Below the pieces are notes generated by a model. The model was given only the letters and a program-made list of their open reading frames with translations. It did no database searches and was not told the origin of the DNA. DNA of 64,000 nt. Origin: Euptelea pleiosperma (lineage: Eukaryota; Streptophyta; Magnoliopsida; Ranunculales; Eupteleaceae). Numbering within the stretch: position 1 is the stretch's first letter; each line of letters opens with the position of its first letter. The translations under genes were made by a program, and so were the position numbers. The DNA lies in NCBI GenBank assembly GCA_035048495.1, contig CM068547.1, positions 4,987,700-5,051,699 on the forward strand, written 5' to 3'. Below are positions 21,966-33,389 of the stretch, piece after piece.

Positions 21966-23490
21966 TTATCTACTAACCATTTTGAGAGATCATAAAGATG
22001 TAAAAATTCTGATAATCACATGGTTTGCAGTTCGGCCTAAATGGATAAATTTGTTTGCTAAATCTTCGTCTAATTTGTGGGGTTTAGCTCAAATACAGTA
22101 ATTAAGGTTTTTCATCATGGTGGCTTAGTTTGATTTACGTATCTTCGAAAACATCTGGGACTCAATGTATGTCGACTAGAGGTTATATCTTGTATTTTGC
22201 GCTTATGTTACCGGCCAGAAAATCCAAGACCTGTCGAGCGAACCGATCATGGATTTACTTAAAGACACATTCTGCTAATTTTTTTCTTGATCCTTTCTTA
22301 TAGAATGTTAGTCATGAAACCTTTCATCCCCCCAAGGGGACGTGATTTTTTTAATTCCATCTTAGTAAATCATCAATTTCATTTAAAATAATTGTTAGTT
22401 TTGACCTTTCACGGGCATTTGCAGTAAACAAACATGCTTACAAGGTATCAAACGCCTTTTTTTTTTTTTTTCCAAAAACGATTAGTCATTAAACACTCGC
22501 GACTAGCTAAGCTTCTCATCTACCCCCATGAGGCGAATTAATGAATATTAGCTTAGCTTTAACCATAACAAGCGGCATAAATCAAGTGGACACGTAACAA
22601 CTTGCGACTAGAAAATTTGTTTAATTGTTTCGATAATTCAATTCAGCTTGCTTGGATTATTTGCCGCATAAAGTACATGATCTATCATCGACGAGGCATA
22701 TCGACGATGCAATCTCGATAAATATTTTATAAAAAAAAAGATATACAGTATTATTAGCTACACACCAACTGGCTTTCTTGTACTAATATTATTAATTGTT
22801 TTTTTTTTTTATTCCATTTCCCTTGTCTTTATTGCACCTTGAGCTTAGTGATTTAAAATAAATAAACTCTATTAAATTAAACCATGCATCAATAATTTTT
22901 TTTTTTATATAATTTTCTCTCTGCCACTTTTTCTCGTCTCTATTGTTCTTGAACACGATGACTCGAATAAATAAGAGAAACTACTTTCTCTTTCTTTTTC
23001 TTTTCTTTCAAATTCTTTTTTTAATCATTGATGGATGATATGTAATAGATTTTCTTGCAGGTTGGAGGTGTCATATCCTAATTTTTATTTTTTTAAAGTT
23101 TGGATTACACCGAGCCTCGTCGTTCGGAGGCGTTTAACTAGGATTGGAATGCGGTTAGATGTCGATTTTACCCAATACTAAAGCAAGTATGGATTAAATT
23201 CCTCGACTTGGTAGGCCTCCTCAGCCTCTAAGTGCCTCAATAAATCTTCTATTTTACCTTTCAGAAGAAATTTTTTTTTGGATAATTGGATCACGAGTTG
23301 CCTGTCACATCAAAAAAAGCTCGAGACCTATTCGAGATAATTTTTTGGTAGGTAAAAAGAAAAAGCGAAGAACGTGTTTCAGAGTTTTGTCCCAATCTCG
23401 AGAATAACATGTTTTAGAGCTTTGTCGCAATCTGAAGTTTGTTTGGAATGAATTCAAGTGTAGAAATTGATTATGTCACTGATCGAAGTG
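21966..23490. other. Spacer without recognisable genes
   Basis: AT-rich with several poly-T stretches. I see nothing that can be supported. Confidence 0.5.
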
Positions 23491-23494
23491 GCAT

Positions 23495-23560
23495 GTAAGT
23501 GCTTTTGGAGTATTGGTTAGGTTCTTAACATTCAGTATCAGAGCCAACTCCATGTCATGG
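23495..23560 (+). mobile_element. Remnant LTR end plus primer binding site, related to the TRIM at 10793
   Basis: gcttttggagtattggtta, then a short stretch and gtatcagagcc (23535-23545), parallels gcttttggggagtattggtta...tggtatcagagc in the TRIM. It is probably the 3' end of an LTR followed by an initiator tRNA-Met primer binding site with one change. A matching second LTR is not evident. Confidence 0.5.
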
Positions 23561-24710
23561 GTTCGAGTCACGGGAGGAGCAATCTAAGGAAAGAATCACT
23601 TGGGGACTTGCTAAAAAACAAAAAAATATATGGGCAAAAGAAAAAAATTTCAGGGCCACCCGCACAAAATAAGAAAAAAATGGGTACCATTGTTAAAGCC
23701 ACTCTAGAGTGGGCCATTGTGGACGCCGACCTTGAAATCGTGGTGGAATGTTATGACCTAATCTATATAAGGACTTACATATATTGGAAACGTAATTCCC
23801 TTTTTGGTTTAGAAAGCTCAATTGGATGGTGCGCGACGTTAAGGTTTGAAGTTCGAACCTGATCTTAGGCAACATGAGGTGTAGAATGCAGTTAATTTAA
23901 ATTAAAAACCATGGATTCTAAAGGAGAGAGATACCAATCAATATCATGTTCAAGACAATGAAGTTGCGCATTGACTTCAATGGGCCCTAGTAATTATCAT
24001 TTATATTATTTATTAAATTGGATTTTTTTTAGCAGCCTATTCATGCATCTGCATCTTCTTTAAGCTTAAATAAATAGTTAGTATTAATTTTGTATAAATA
24101 TATAATAGGTTACATGAATCTGTTGCTGTTGGTGTCATTCGTGACAAAGTAGCCCATTTTTATTTTTCAAAAATTGGCATGATACATTGAACACCATTGT
24201 AACGATGGATGGCGTCTGCTATCGGCACAACGTGATATTTTGTGAAAATTCATGTTGCGATAATCTATATTTTTTCTAGAGCTGTCAGCGGATATTATTC
24301 GAATCGAATATAAGTTTATCCGAATTCAAATCTGATAAAATATGCGATATCTGAATTAGATTCGAAATCATATGGATATTGAATAAATATTCGAATTCGA
24401 ATCCGACTAACTTATTGGATATCCAATTTGTCCCATAAGTAAATTAGATTCGAATTGTATTTGATGAGGGTAACCTTATGGGGGTATTCCATAAGGTGCC
24501 TTGTTGGCACACACTTATTGGACTAGAGTTTAAAATCTGTTTATATAAATATATTGGATCAGATATTATCAAAGTGAATATATCAATATTTGAATCTGTA
24601 TTGGAATAATCACGGAACCTAACACTAGCGGACATGCGATGCCAATGTGGAGATCCTACATATCTCCGGGCACATAGGTAGTCGAGTGACTCAGTTGATG
24701 AATAAATGGA
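23561..24710. other. Spacer with a degenerate 'cgaattcgaatc' repeat
   Basis: 24285-24450 is full of gaatcgaat / attcgaatt words in both orientations, a low-complexity foldback-like repeat. No gene is seen. Confidence 0.45.
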
Positions 24711-24724
24711 CCATGTGCATTATT

Positions 24725-25432
24725 CTCTTCTATTTTAATTTTTTTTTATTTTTTGAAAATGTGGGTATTTGGGCCTCTTAGAGCACCCGACTAGTCTCCC
24801 AGGGCAGCGGCGGATCCAGGATTTTGTTCACGGGGGAGCACAATCGACTGAGTAGAACTGCTTATAATATAAGCCACGTGGCATATTCTTAGAGATGACT
24901 GTATGGATGTTTGGCTCGACCCTAGATGGACATATAGACCAAAATTTAGTTTGATTAGTGATTTCTAACCATTGGATTGGAGTCTTTTTCATGGGTTGAT
25001 TTTTAAGCGTAGAATTTGAGCATTATTTGGGGTACAAAGATCCACCAGGCTGATTTTTAATTTGGTATGTAGGACAACCTAGGGACTGCCCAAACATCTA
25101 TACGGTCAGCGTCCTCTTAAAGGGGGCACCAAATTCAAATAAAAAATTAATTTCAGATTTTTTTTATGGGTTTTAAAGATTTTAAAATTTGAGGGGGCAC
25201 GTGCCCCCTAGCCCCGTCCTGGCTCAGTGGCTCCGCCACTGCCCCAGGGCACGATAGTTACCCCTTCCACACATACCAGAGTGTACTGGTTGAGTTAATG
25301 TGGAATGAACAACTTATTACTCTACTCTTTCCAAGGGGTGGTCCCAAGGAGAGTTGAACTCAGAACCTCCTACTTTTTGGAGTGGAGTCCTGGCCACCTA
25401 CACTCATCAATATAAAAGAAAAAAGAAATAGG
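24725..25432 (-). mobile_element. SINE-like unit split by a hAT-like element
   Basis: On the minus strand a tRNA-like head (gtaggtggccaggact as A box, gaggttctgagttcaactc as B box, about 25407-25335) is followed by a short body and, beyond the inserted hAT element (24805-25241), an A-rich tail (about 24760-24735). A 14-bp direct repeat with one mismatch, ccatgtgcatt(a/g)tt, flanks the unit at 24711-24724 and 25433-25446. About 20 unexplained bases lie between the right repeat and the tRNA-like head. Confidence 0.55.
24805..25241. mobile_element. hAT-like non-autonomous element, family 'CAGTGGCGGAGCC'
   Basis: The ends are CAGCGGCGGATCCAGG and (reverse complement) CAGTGGCGGAGCCA. The flanking 8-mers tcccaggg and ccccaggg match at 7 of 8, typical of hAT. 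The interior carries long inverted arms (ataagccacgtggca, gtatggatgtttgg and their complements) shared with the copies at 27483, 28482, 30630-32090 and 57133. Confidence 0.8.
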
Positions 25433-25446
25433 CCATGTGCATTGTT

Positions 25447-27480
25447 ACCGGATAAATGTATTGATGACAATTTAAAAGTCACGTTTTTTTTATGTAACGC
25501 TAAACAGCTCACATATTAGGCGGCAAAACCTCACCTATTTTTGTAACGCCATGTGTCATGCCACGTAAGCACCTCAATCATGCCAAGAATGCACCACGTG
25601 GCTCACCTAGTCAATGTTATGGAGGGGAATTAGTGGGTTGATAAACATCAACATCCCGAGTATAAGAAGTGAAATTATTAAAGCATAAGAAAAAGAGATT
25701 CCCATCTTTGGAACCGAATAAAGCGGTATGACTTGCACGTTTGCTTATGATAGTAATAATATTATTTTATTGATCCTGCAACCTACTCATTTGCTTGAAA
25801 CTTCCAAGCATTTCTTCTCCTCATTGCTTTCCATAAACAGCTAAAAAGATGAAAATAATAATAATTTTGTAAATGCATGGGCCTTCCCCCACCAACGATG
25901 AAAGTCCCGGGGACCAGAGCTGGATATCAGAACAGGATTGGCCCATCTCCTTTGTAAAACAGTGATCTTGGGACGAGACAGAGCCTGGTTTGGATTGGAT
26001 CGGCGGGCTCCGATCCAGACCGGGATCGGCCGAGACTTTGAACCGTGTTCCTCACTACTATAGCCTAGAAGTTAATCTAATTAAGTAATCCTAAACCATC
26101 CAATAAGTGGACTTTTTCTCTGGACTCTTGATCTAATGGTCCAAAAATGAAAAGTTCAATCTATATATCATAACATATACCAAGTATTGTGCTCTAACAA
26201 TATTTCGGGTATCTCATTTGGAGGACAATCGATCGATCATGATCGGATGGTGATCGAATATAGGACCAAATGTATGTCCTATGCCATAGTACACACAAAC
26301 TTCCAATGTGATCAAAAGTTTCCTTAAGCTTCTTCATTATCCCAAATAAAGGAGAAAATGACTCTTAACAAAGAATATCCAGCTTCTTTTTTTGAACTAA
26401 AGCTTCTATGATTTTGATGCTCCACCTATTTCGATTGACTCTGTTGATTGGCAGAGTGGTGGGTCCATTGAATTATTGAGCATACACTAATTCACATACT
26501 TATCACGCGATTAAGGATTGGATTAGTAGATTCTTCGCGATCGGAGCATCTCCATCTTGATAAGATTAATCAACCCGATTTCGGATAATTAAAGAATCTC
26601 TAAAAGTGATTTTCAATTATAGTATAAATTAATCAAACCAGCATTGTTCCTTACTTTGTAATAGCAAGTACATCACCTAGCTTTCCATGTCAGCGACGTC
26701 GAATTCATCTCCACGTGGAAATTGACGGTGCCACCTAGGGTTTCGAGCTTCTCGATTATTAGTGAAAGAAGTACTAATCAGAGAACATAATCAAGAGTGC
26801 AATCTAGCTCTTAAATTTTAGATTCTGCATAGGTGGTAAAAAAAAACATGATCAAGGAGTTTTGACTCATTGTTGACTCTAAAAACAAATATTTACGACT
26901 TGCAAATCAGTATTCTAGTGTAGTTGACCATACGATAGCACTCCACGTGGCTCAATTGTTGTTCTATTAGGGTTTTCTATGTGGTGGTGATTTGGTGGCC
27001 ATGTGCATTCAGAAAAGTAAGATGAAACCTAACCCAACGTGCAGGATTAGGGTTTGGTGGTGGGTCTGGGACATTTGGGACCACTAGGAGTACTCCAGTG
27101 ATACCTACACGGCTACACTGGCTGAAAGGGAGGGGAGCCGTATGTATGGAGAGGCCCATGCATTGACCCATTGTCACCTTATGGAGCACTAAGTCAACAT
27201 ATGAACAGCTCCATGCATTATTGGTTAGGGAATTGATGGGGGTATTGTAGCATCACCATCCCTACATCCAATCAGTTGGAAGGTCTTTAAGAATCTCGAG
27301 GACCATCAAGTGGCCATCATCCCTATCATCGTCCCTACTCCAAACCCTACCATAGTTCTCTCCTGTTTGATGGTCCTCGAAATTCACGTCACAAATCATT
27401 GGGACAGTATGGACCTAAGGACAATAATCCGGAGTAAAACTTCTATCACAGCGTTTTGACAGATGCTTTTGTCACAATGA
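25447..27480. other. Spacer without recognisable genes
   Basis: A fragment of the 'gatcggccgagactttgaacc' repeat family lies near 26009-26050. No gene can be supported. Confidence 0.5.
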
Positions 27481-27482
27481 AA

Positions 27483-27930
27483 ATCACAGGCCACGTGACA
27501 CACTCTTTGTGGATGATGACTGTATGGATGTTTGGCCAGTCCCTTAATGGACTTCTAAACCAAAAATCAGCTTGATTAGTGATTTTTAAGCAATTTTGGA
27601 GATATGGTATTTAGGTTGGACGCTCTTTTGGAGAGAAAACAATGCATGTGGCTTTTCTGTTTTTCTTTTTGTTTTAATCTCTCTTTTTATGCTGTTTTAA
27701 AGATCGTCTCGATCTCCTTTTAATACATCTTTTGGACTTATATAGAAAAGAAGGGTTAATAATGCTCAAATTCTAAGGTTAAAAATCAATCCACGAAAAC
27801 GACTCTAATCCAATGATTAGAAATCACTAATAAGGCTGATTTTTGGTTTGTAGATTCACTTAAGGATTGGCCAAACATCCATACGATCATCAACCTCTAA
27901 AATTGTGCCACATGGCTTATATTGTGGCTG
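27483..27930. mobile_element. Foldback element with 'GCCACGTGGC' arms, with central insertion
   Basis: The left arm (about 27490-27600) and the inverted right arm (about 27745-27925) carry tatggatgtttggcc / ggccaaacatccata and tcagcttgattagtga / complement. The middle holds about 140 bases not seen in other copies. Confidence 0.7.
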
Positions 27931-28309
27931 TTCATTAACTTTGTTGACAAACGCCGGTCAGCGAGGTTCTACTTCAGTGAAAGAAACTCTGCTTTAGTAG
28001 GTGGGAAGTGATATGGCCATGGGCGTTTTCATTTGATCAACTCATTAATTATTAGGGGTATTTTAGACTTCGCGCTCTCACTTGTAACGTGTGTGGCCTT
28101 ATAAACCCGCCAAACTTTGACTTAATCATTTCCTTTGAAAGTGTGATGTACAGGCAGTTTTCTATTTATTTTTTTTGTTGAATTTTTGACTTACTCCTGT
28201 GTTCTTTTTGAAATGTGACATATACTGCTACTTATAAACTTGCCAGCGACCAACCCATTGGGAATCTCGTGGCCGGTTAACCACCACCGGCATTGCAAAT
28301 TTTTAGAAA

Positions 28310-28410
28310 TCCTAATCAAGCTGATTTTTGATTTGTAGGCCCACCTAGGAATTAGCCAAACATCTATACCGTCAGAGTTAAGAGTGCCATGTGGCTCCTG
28401 TTGAGTCCTG
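28310..28410. repeat. Single arm of the 'GCCACGTGGC' foldback family
   Basis: Only the right arm is present: aatcaagctgatttttg, taggcccacctagga, ccaaacatctatacc and gccatgtggctc in family order. Confidence 0.65.
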
Positions 28411-28481
28411 TCATTTTAGGGCAGTAACTAAAGCGGAACCCTGTATTTATTTATTTATTGTTGGGATTTCGAGGAAGGATT

Positions 28482-28869
28482 GGGCTCCAGTTACGACCCT
28501 AAAATGACGGGTTCCAGTTACAGGACATAATATGAGCCACGTGGCACATTCTTAGAGGACTATGACCATATGGATGTTTGGAAAATCCCTAGGTAGACTT
28601 AAAAATAAAAAATCAGCCTGATTAGTGATTTCTAGACCTTTGATCTTTGTACCTCAAATACTGCTCAAATTCCCACAGTTGAGATCAACCCACGAAAATA
28701 AATCCAATCCAACGCATATAAGTCACTAATCAGGCTGATTTTTGGTTTGTAGGTCTACTTAGGGATTTGCCAAACATCCATACGGCCAGAGTCCTCTAAG
28801 AGTATGCCACGTGGCTCATATTATGTCCTGTAACCGGAGCCTGTCATTTTAGGGCCGTAACTGGAGCCC
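28482..28869. mobile_element. Foldback element of the 'GCCACGTGGC' family with extended inverted ends
   Basis: 388 bp that can pair end to end. It starts gggctccagttacgaccct and ends agggccgtaactggagccc, with inverted arms of about 180 bp. Its outer ends (ctccagttac) differ from those of the 24805 copy, so the family has more than one terminal type. No clear target-site duplication is seen. Confidence 0.75.
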
Positions 28870-29129
28870 GGGGGAAATGTTTCCGCGATTCCTTGCTCTA
28901 CTTCTGTCCATCAAAAAACAGGAAAACTATCGCATCATTGTCGTTTCCATCTTACATGCAGACAAGAAGTCTTCATGATCCGGTACGAACAACCTTACAA
29001 CTAGTGAGCTGGCATCAACGCGTGGTAGCTTGTCGTCGTCCTGATAGGAATAGCATCGTAGACACGTGGTCACATCAACCATATACAGTTCTCCTTCAAC
29101 ATATCGTGATGAAAAAAAAAAACACTCCT

Positions 29130-29160
<31 letters not shown>

Positions 29161-30620
29161 TCCGTGAAGAGTACAAAGGTTTGTGTACAACATTACAACA
29201 TCTATATGATAGACATGGCCCACCTCTGAATCAATCTGGACCACTCACTTGGTGTACCTTGTTTAGGCTTTAAAGTTGTGAAGTATACTCGTGTATACTT
29301 CCAAACAACAAAAGTTTGGTGTTATAAATTGATGTGATATTGAAGGGCCCACTGATTTTAACCATTTAAACTCGACATAGAGTAAATATATGACCTGATC
29401 AGATGCGCCAACCGTTGGGTCATTGTCTGATGGTCAGGTTCTGACCTAAAGTATACCAATCGAATGGCTAAGCATGAAGTCTTTGTCTTGCTTTTTGACG
29501 CATAGCAAGAATTATGAGCAACAAGCCAAAAAAGAGTCAATTGATCGAATGGCTAAGATTATCTACATCGGGATTTTCTTTTGGCCATGGCTCATCTACT
29601 GCTATAGACAACACAGACGATAAAACCAGGTCTTTCTCAACGTGGGTTTGGTAGGGTCTACACCTGAACAGATCCAAGTGTATAATTTATTGTGTGGTAC
29701 CCACCAAATCATAATAGATAAGATTTATTAGAATGACTAGATATGTAAATCCACATGAAAAACATCTACATCCACCACGTGGTGAAGGGAGAACCTGAAG
29801 ATTGTTTTGCATTAATTTTGCTTTATTTTTCATTTAATATGGATGAGAGGCGTCGAGTTTTTATGTGGTTGGAAGACGGCCGTGCGATGACCATTAGATC
29901 ATCATGCTCAGGTAGCGCCCAGTTGCCATCAGAACATGATCAATTGGTGATCATCCTTTTGGCCATGGAGCTTGGTCTACCCTTGTTACACAAAATCTGT
30001 TTTCCTCCCTGTAGCAATAATTCAAAAAACTGTGCTAGAGAAGACCTCAGGTCCATAGCAGAGGTTGTAGATGAGTCATCAATTCCGTTGGATCAGACAT
30101 TCTCTAGTTTTGAAGGGACACGTAGCTGGGGGATTTATCATCGACGGTTTTAACCTAAGATCGACAACCCTTAGCTGTCGAGCTCATGTCTACGCTAACA
30201 TTTTCGTCCTTTAGTCTAGTGACTCAAGTGTAATATACCAATAATTTCCCGAAAAGGGCCTCTTCTTTTGATAAGTACATATAGTTGATCTGATATCCTA
30301 TCCGGAAGTTGCCTTTTGGGACAAAGAGGGCAGAAATGTCTATTTTGCATTGGACTTCTCAACCGTAAGATTGGGAGTGGTGACCGATGACAGCTCCGCC
30401 TTTGGACTTTTGTGAGGGACAGATTTTCCAACATTTTCCAGAGGAGAGAAGCTAAATACTCAGCGGTTTTTCCTTTCCTCAAACCGTCGAGCGTACGGTT
30501 CAAAAACCAAAAAAAAAAAAAAAAAAAAAAAAACGTGGAAACGGATCCTCCGTACTTGTCGGTAAAACGAGAATAAGACCAATGTTTACGGACAAAAGTA
30601 CCCTTAGCCTACATTTGATC
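28870..30620. other. Spacer; microsatellite and poly-A only
   Basis: (GA)n at 29133-29160 and a poly-A run near 30508-30532. An open frame at 29755-30153 has no recognisable domain and is not called as a gene. Confidence 0.45.
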
Positions 30621-30629
30621 TACTTTTTT

Positions 30630-30990
30630 GGAGTAAAACTTTGACGACAGTGAACTGACATCGAGACCCAAGACAGCCCATAATATGAGCCACGTGGCAT
30701 AATCTTAGAGAACTCTGAACGTGTGGATGTTTTCCAATCTCTAGCTGGACCTAAAAACTAAAAATCAGCTTGATTGGTGATTGAAAACCTTTGTATTTTG
30801 TACCCATATAATGGTCAATAATGCTCAAAAGTCCATAGTTAAAATCAACCCATGAAAATAACTCCAATCCAACTAATAGAAATCACGAATCATGTTTATT
30901 TTTGGTTATCCAGCTAGGAATTGACCAAACATCCATACGCTCAGTGTCCTTTAAGATTAAGACACCTGGCTCATATTAGGGGCTGTCATC
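30630..30990. mobile_element. Foldback element, cluster copy 1
   Basis: It starts ggagtaaaactttgacgaca and carries both arms: ataatatgagccacgtggca on the left and the inverted ccaaacatccatac...tggctcatatta on the right. Confidence 0.7.
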
Positions 30991-31009
30991 GGCCTCAATG
31001 ACCATCCTC

Positions 31010-31240
31010 TGTCATCAAAGTTTTGAATCCTTGTACCACAAATAATGGTCAATAATGCTGAAATTTCTACGCTTCAAATAAACCTATGAAAATGACCACA
31101 ATCCAACGCTTAGAAATCACTAATCAGGTTAATTTTTGGTTTGTAGGTCTACCTAGGGATTGCCAACATCCATACGGTCAATCCTATAAAAATGTGCCAC
31201 GTAGGTCATACTGCGGGCGGTCAGTGGCTTCGCTGATTGT
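31010..31240. mobile_element. Foldback element, cluster copy 2 (right arm only)
   Basis: It contains the loop-side words cctatgaaaatgac, aatccaacgcttagaaatca and the right arm ending gtgccacgtaggtcat. The left arm is missing. Confidence 0.65.
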
Positions 31241-31264
31241 CGACAGTTGTACTTCATTATTTGT

Positions 31265-31560
31265 ACAGGGAGCAATATGAGCCACGTGGCATACTCTTAG
31301 AGGACTCTGACCGTATGGATGTTTTTCCAATCCCTATGTGGACCTACAAATCCAAAATCAGCTTGATTAGTAATTTCAAACCTTTGTATCTTTGTACCTC
31401 AAATAATGGTCAATAATGCTCAAATTACCACGGCCCACGGGGCTGATTTTTGGTTCGTAGGTTCACCTAACAAACATTCTTACAGTCAGAATCCTATAAG
31501 AGTGTGCCACGTGGCTCATAGTGGGTCCTGTCATCAGCCTCCATGACCGAGCCTTGTCAT
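31265..31560. mobile_element. Foldback element, cluster copy 3
   Basis: Left arm agcaatatgagccacgtggc (31270s). The right arm ends gtgccacgtggctcatagt. The centre is shortened compared with the copy at 31740. Confidence 0.7.
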
Positions 31561-31739
31561 CAAAATTTTACTCCATATACCTGTCGGCACAAGTAGGGAT
31601 GTCAATCCACAGGAACATCTATCAACTCATATGATTGATCAGCTCGTGACCCGCCCTGATGGAGAACATGTCAGTGAATGTCGACATCGAGTGACTTCCT
31701 AATACGGAGTAAGGACTATAGACGTAGACTACCGAAAAA

Positions 31740-32090
31740 CTTTGATGACAAGGCCGATGACAGGGTGGAATATGAGCCACGTGGCACATTATCAGAGAAC
31801 TCAGACCGTATGGATGTTTTCCAATCCCTAGGTGGATCTACAAACCAAAAATTAGCTTGATTAGTGATTTAAAACCTTAGGATCTTTGTACCTCAAATAA
31901 GGGTCAATAATACTCAAATTTCTCAACCCATGAAAATAATTCCAATCCAACGCCTAGGAATCACTAATCGGACTAATTTTTAGTTTGTAGGTCCACCTAG
32001 GGATTGGCCAAATATTCATACGGTCAGAGTCCTATAAGAGTGTGCCACGTGGCTCATATTGTGCCCTGTCATCAAAGTTTTACTCATAAT
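31740..32090. mobile_element. Foldback element, cluster copy 4
   Basis: It starts aactttgatgacaagg, with left arm atatgagccacgtggcacat, right arm gtgccacgtggctcatatt, and ends ctgtcatcaaagttttactc. This is the best-preserved cluster copy and shows that the outer end of this subfamily is GAGTAAAACTTTGATGACAG. Confidence 0.75.
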
Positions 32091-32210
32091 CAACCTAAGC
32101 CCATACAATCTATAGATAACCTCTTACAACAGTATAACCTATAATTAGGTTGCTGGACTAATATAAAGGGATATATATATATTAGTAATTTAATAGAATC
32201 CGTCTAGAGA

Positions 32211-32346
32211 CCCATTTCTTACCCCTGGCGGTGAGGCCCACATGGAGATCATATTAAAAAACTCACTGTGCGGTTGGATTGTCCAACATGATCTCCACGT
32301 GGCCCCACCACCTGTGTAAGAACTAAGAACTGCATATAAGAAATGA
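32211..32346. repeat. Short foldback repeat
   Basis: cccatttcttacccctgg and cccacatggagatcat on the left pair with atgatctccacgtgg and (through a few mismatches) gtgtaagaa...aagaaatg on the right. It is about 136 bp with a short loop. Confidence 0.6.
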
Positions 32347-32780
32347 GTGTAGCTCTACTTAGATGGACTCAATTTAATATATCTTTACTACTAATAAAAA
32401 TTATTAGTTTTTTTAATTAAGAATAAATTAATATATGCTATATATAAAGCAATATGCCAGAATGGTGCTCTTTACAAAATTACCCATAACACATTAATTA
32501 GTTTATCTAAGGATAAAGGGTAAAATAGTCATTTTATAAAATACTCATTGTTGCTCGTAAAAAATGTGAGTATTTAAGGGTCCTATAATAAACTTTTAAG
32601 CAAAAATAAATAACAAATTTATAATAGAATAAAAATGATTAATATTAGAAGTCATTGCAAAACTCTTATCAAGAGCTTTTTAATTGATCCATTTTTTTAT
32701 TAAAAATTAATTTATTGATTAGGTGTTAGGAGTTCTTGAAAATTCTAAAAAAAAAAAATAGTTTTTGAAGAGAGAGAGGT
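32347..32780. other. AT-rich spacer
   Basis: No gene or named repeat is visible. Confidence 0.5.
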
Positions 32781-32944
32781 GAGAAAATTTTTGAAGCGGC
32801 GATAAAGTGCCCAATCATATTGTACGGGGTACACCTACGTGTACGGGTAATGATGTTGCACCAGGTTCACCTGTGTGTACCTGGTGCAATATGATTGGGC
32901 ACTTCATCCCGCTTCTAACTTTCCGCCGCTTCACAAATTTTTCC
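32781..32944. mobile_element. MITE, family 'GAGAAATTTTTGAAGCGGCG', copy 1
   Basis: It starts gagaaaatttttgaagcggc and ends (reverse complement) ggaaaaatttgtgaagcggc. An inner inverted repeat gtgcccaatcatattg / caatatgattgggcac adds a second stem. Related copies are at 53524-53679 and 63503-63651. Confidence 0.75.
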
Positions 32945-33389
32945 AATGAGAAGTAGGCATAGGTGACTGTGGGGAGAAAATTTTGGCTTAGCAAGCCACT
33001 CAACTTAAAAAAATTACTTCAAAAATTGAAAAGACTGATATATCCTTATATCCCACTATTTTGATAAAGGTAATTAATCTATTCATTTATGATTGATAAA
33101 ACGTACATGCCACCCACTAGTGTTTTATAAAGCGCTCACATGCATACGAGGTTTGGCAAACTTTTAGATGAAAGCCTAGAATATCAACCACATAATCGGG
33201 GAGTATGTAAGGTGCCACGAAGTAGAGATAGTAGCATGATCCAATCACTTATCAAGCCAATCCCAAGTTATTAATCTAAACTCATAATTTACAAGCACCT
33301 CTTAGACGGGTTATAACCAAAATTATGTTTCATAAGTGATTATAAGTGCAAGGGTTGCAGCAAAAATCTCCACCACGCTTGGTGCGCCT
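32945..33389. other. Spacer without recognisable genes
   Basis: AT-rich. Nothing can be supported. Confidence 0.45.

Noticed and set aside
23557..23862. 101-codon frame after the tRNA-Met primer-like site
   Set aside because: Lysine/asparagine-rich translation of A-rich sequence, probably retroelement interior or noncoding.
23820..23870. gaagttcgaacctg, B-box-like word
   Set aside because: No A box or acceptor stem at the right distance, so no tRNA or SINE was called.
26977..27189. Minus-strand 70-codon frame
   Set aside because: No similarity or context; treated as chance.
29755..30153. 132-codon open frame in the gene-poor region
   Set aside because: No recognised domain and no splice or promoter context. 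It lies among repeats, and an open frame of this size is expected by chance.
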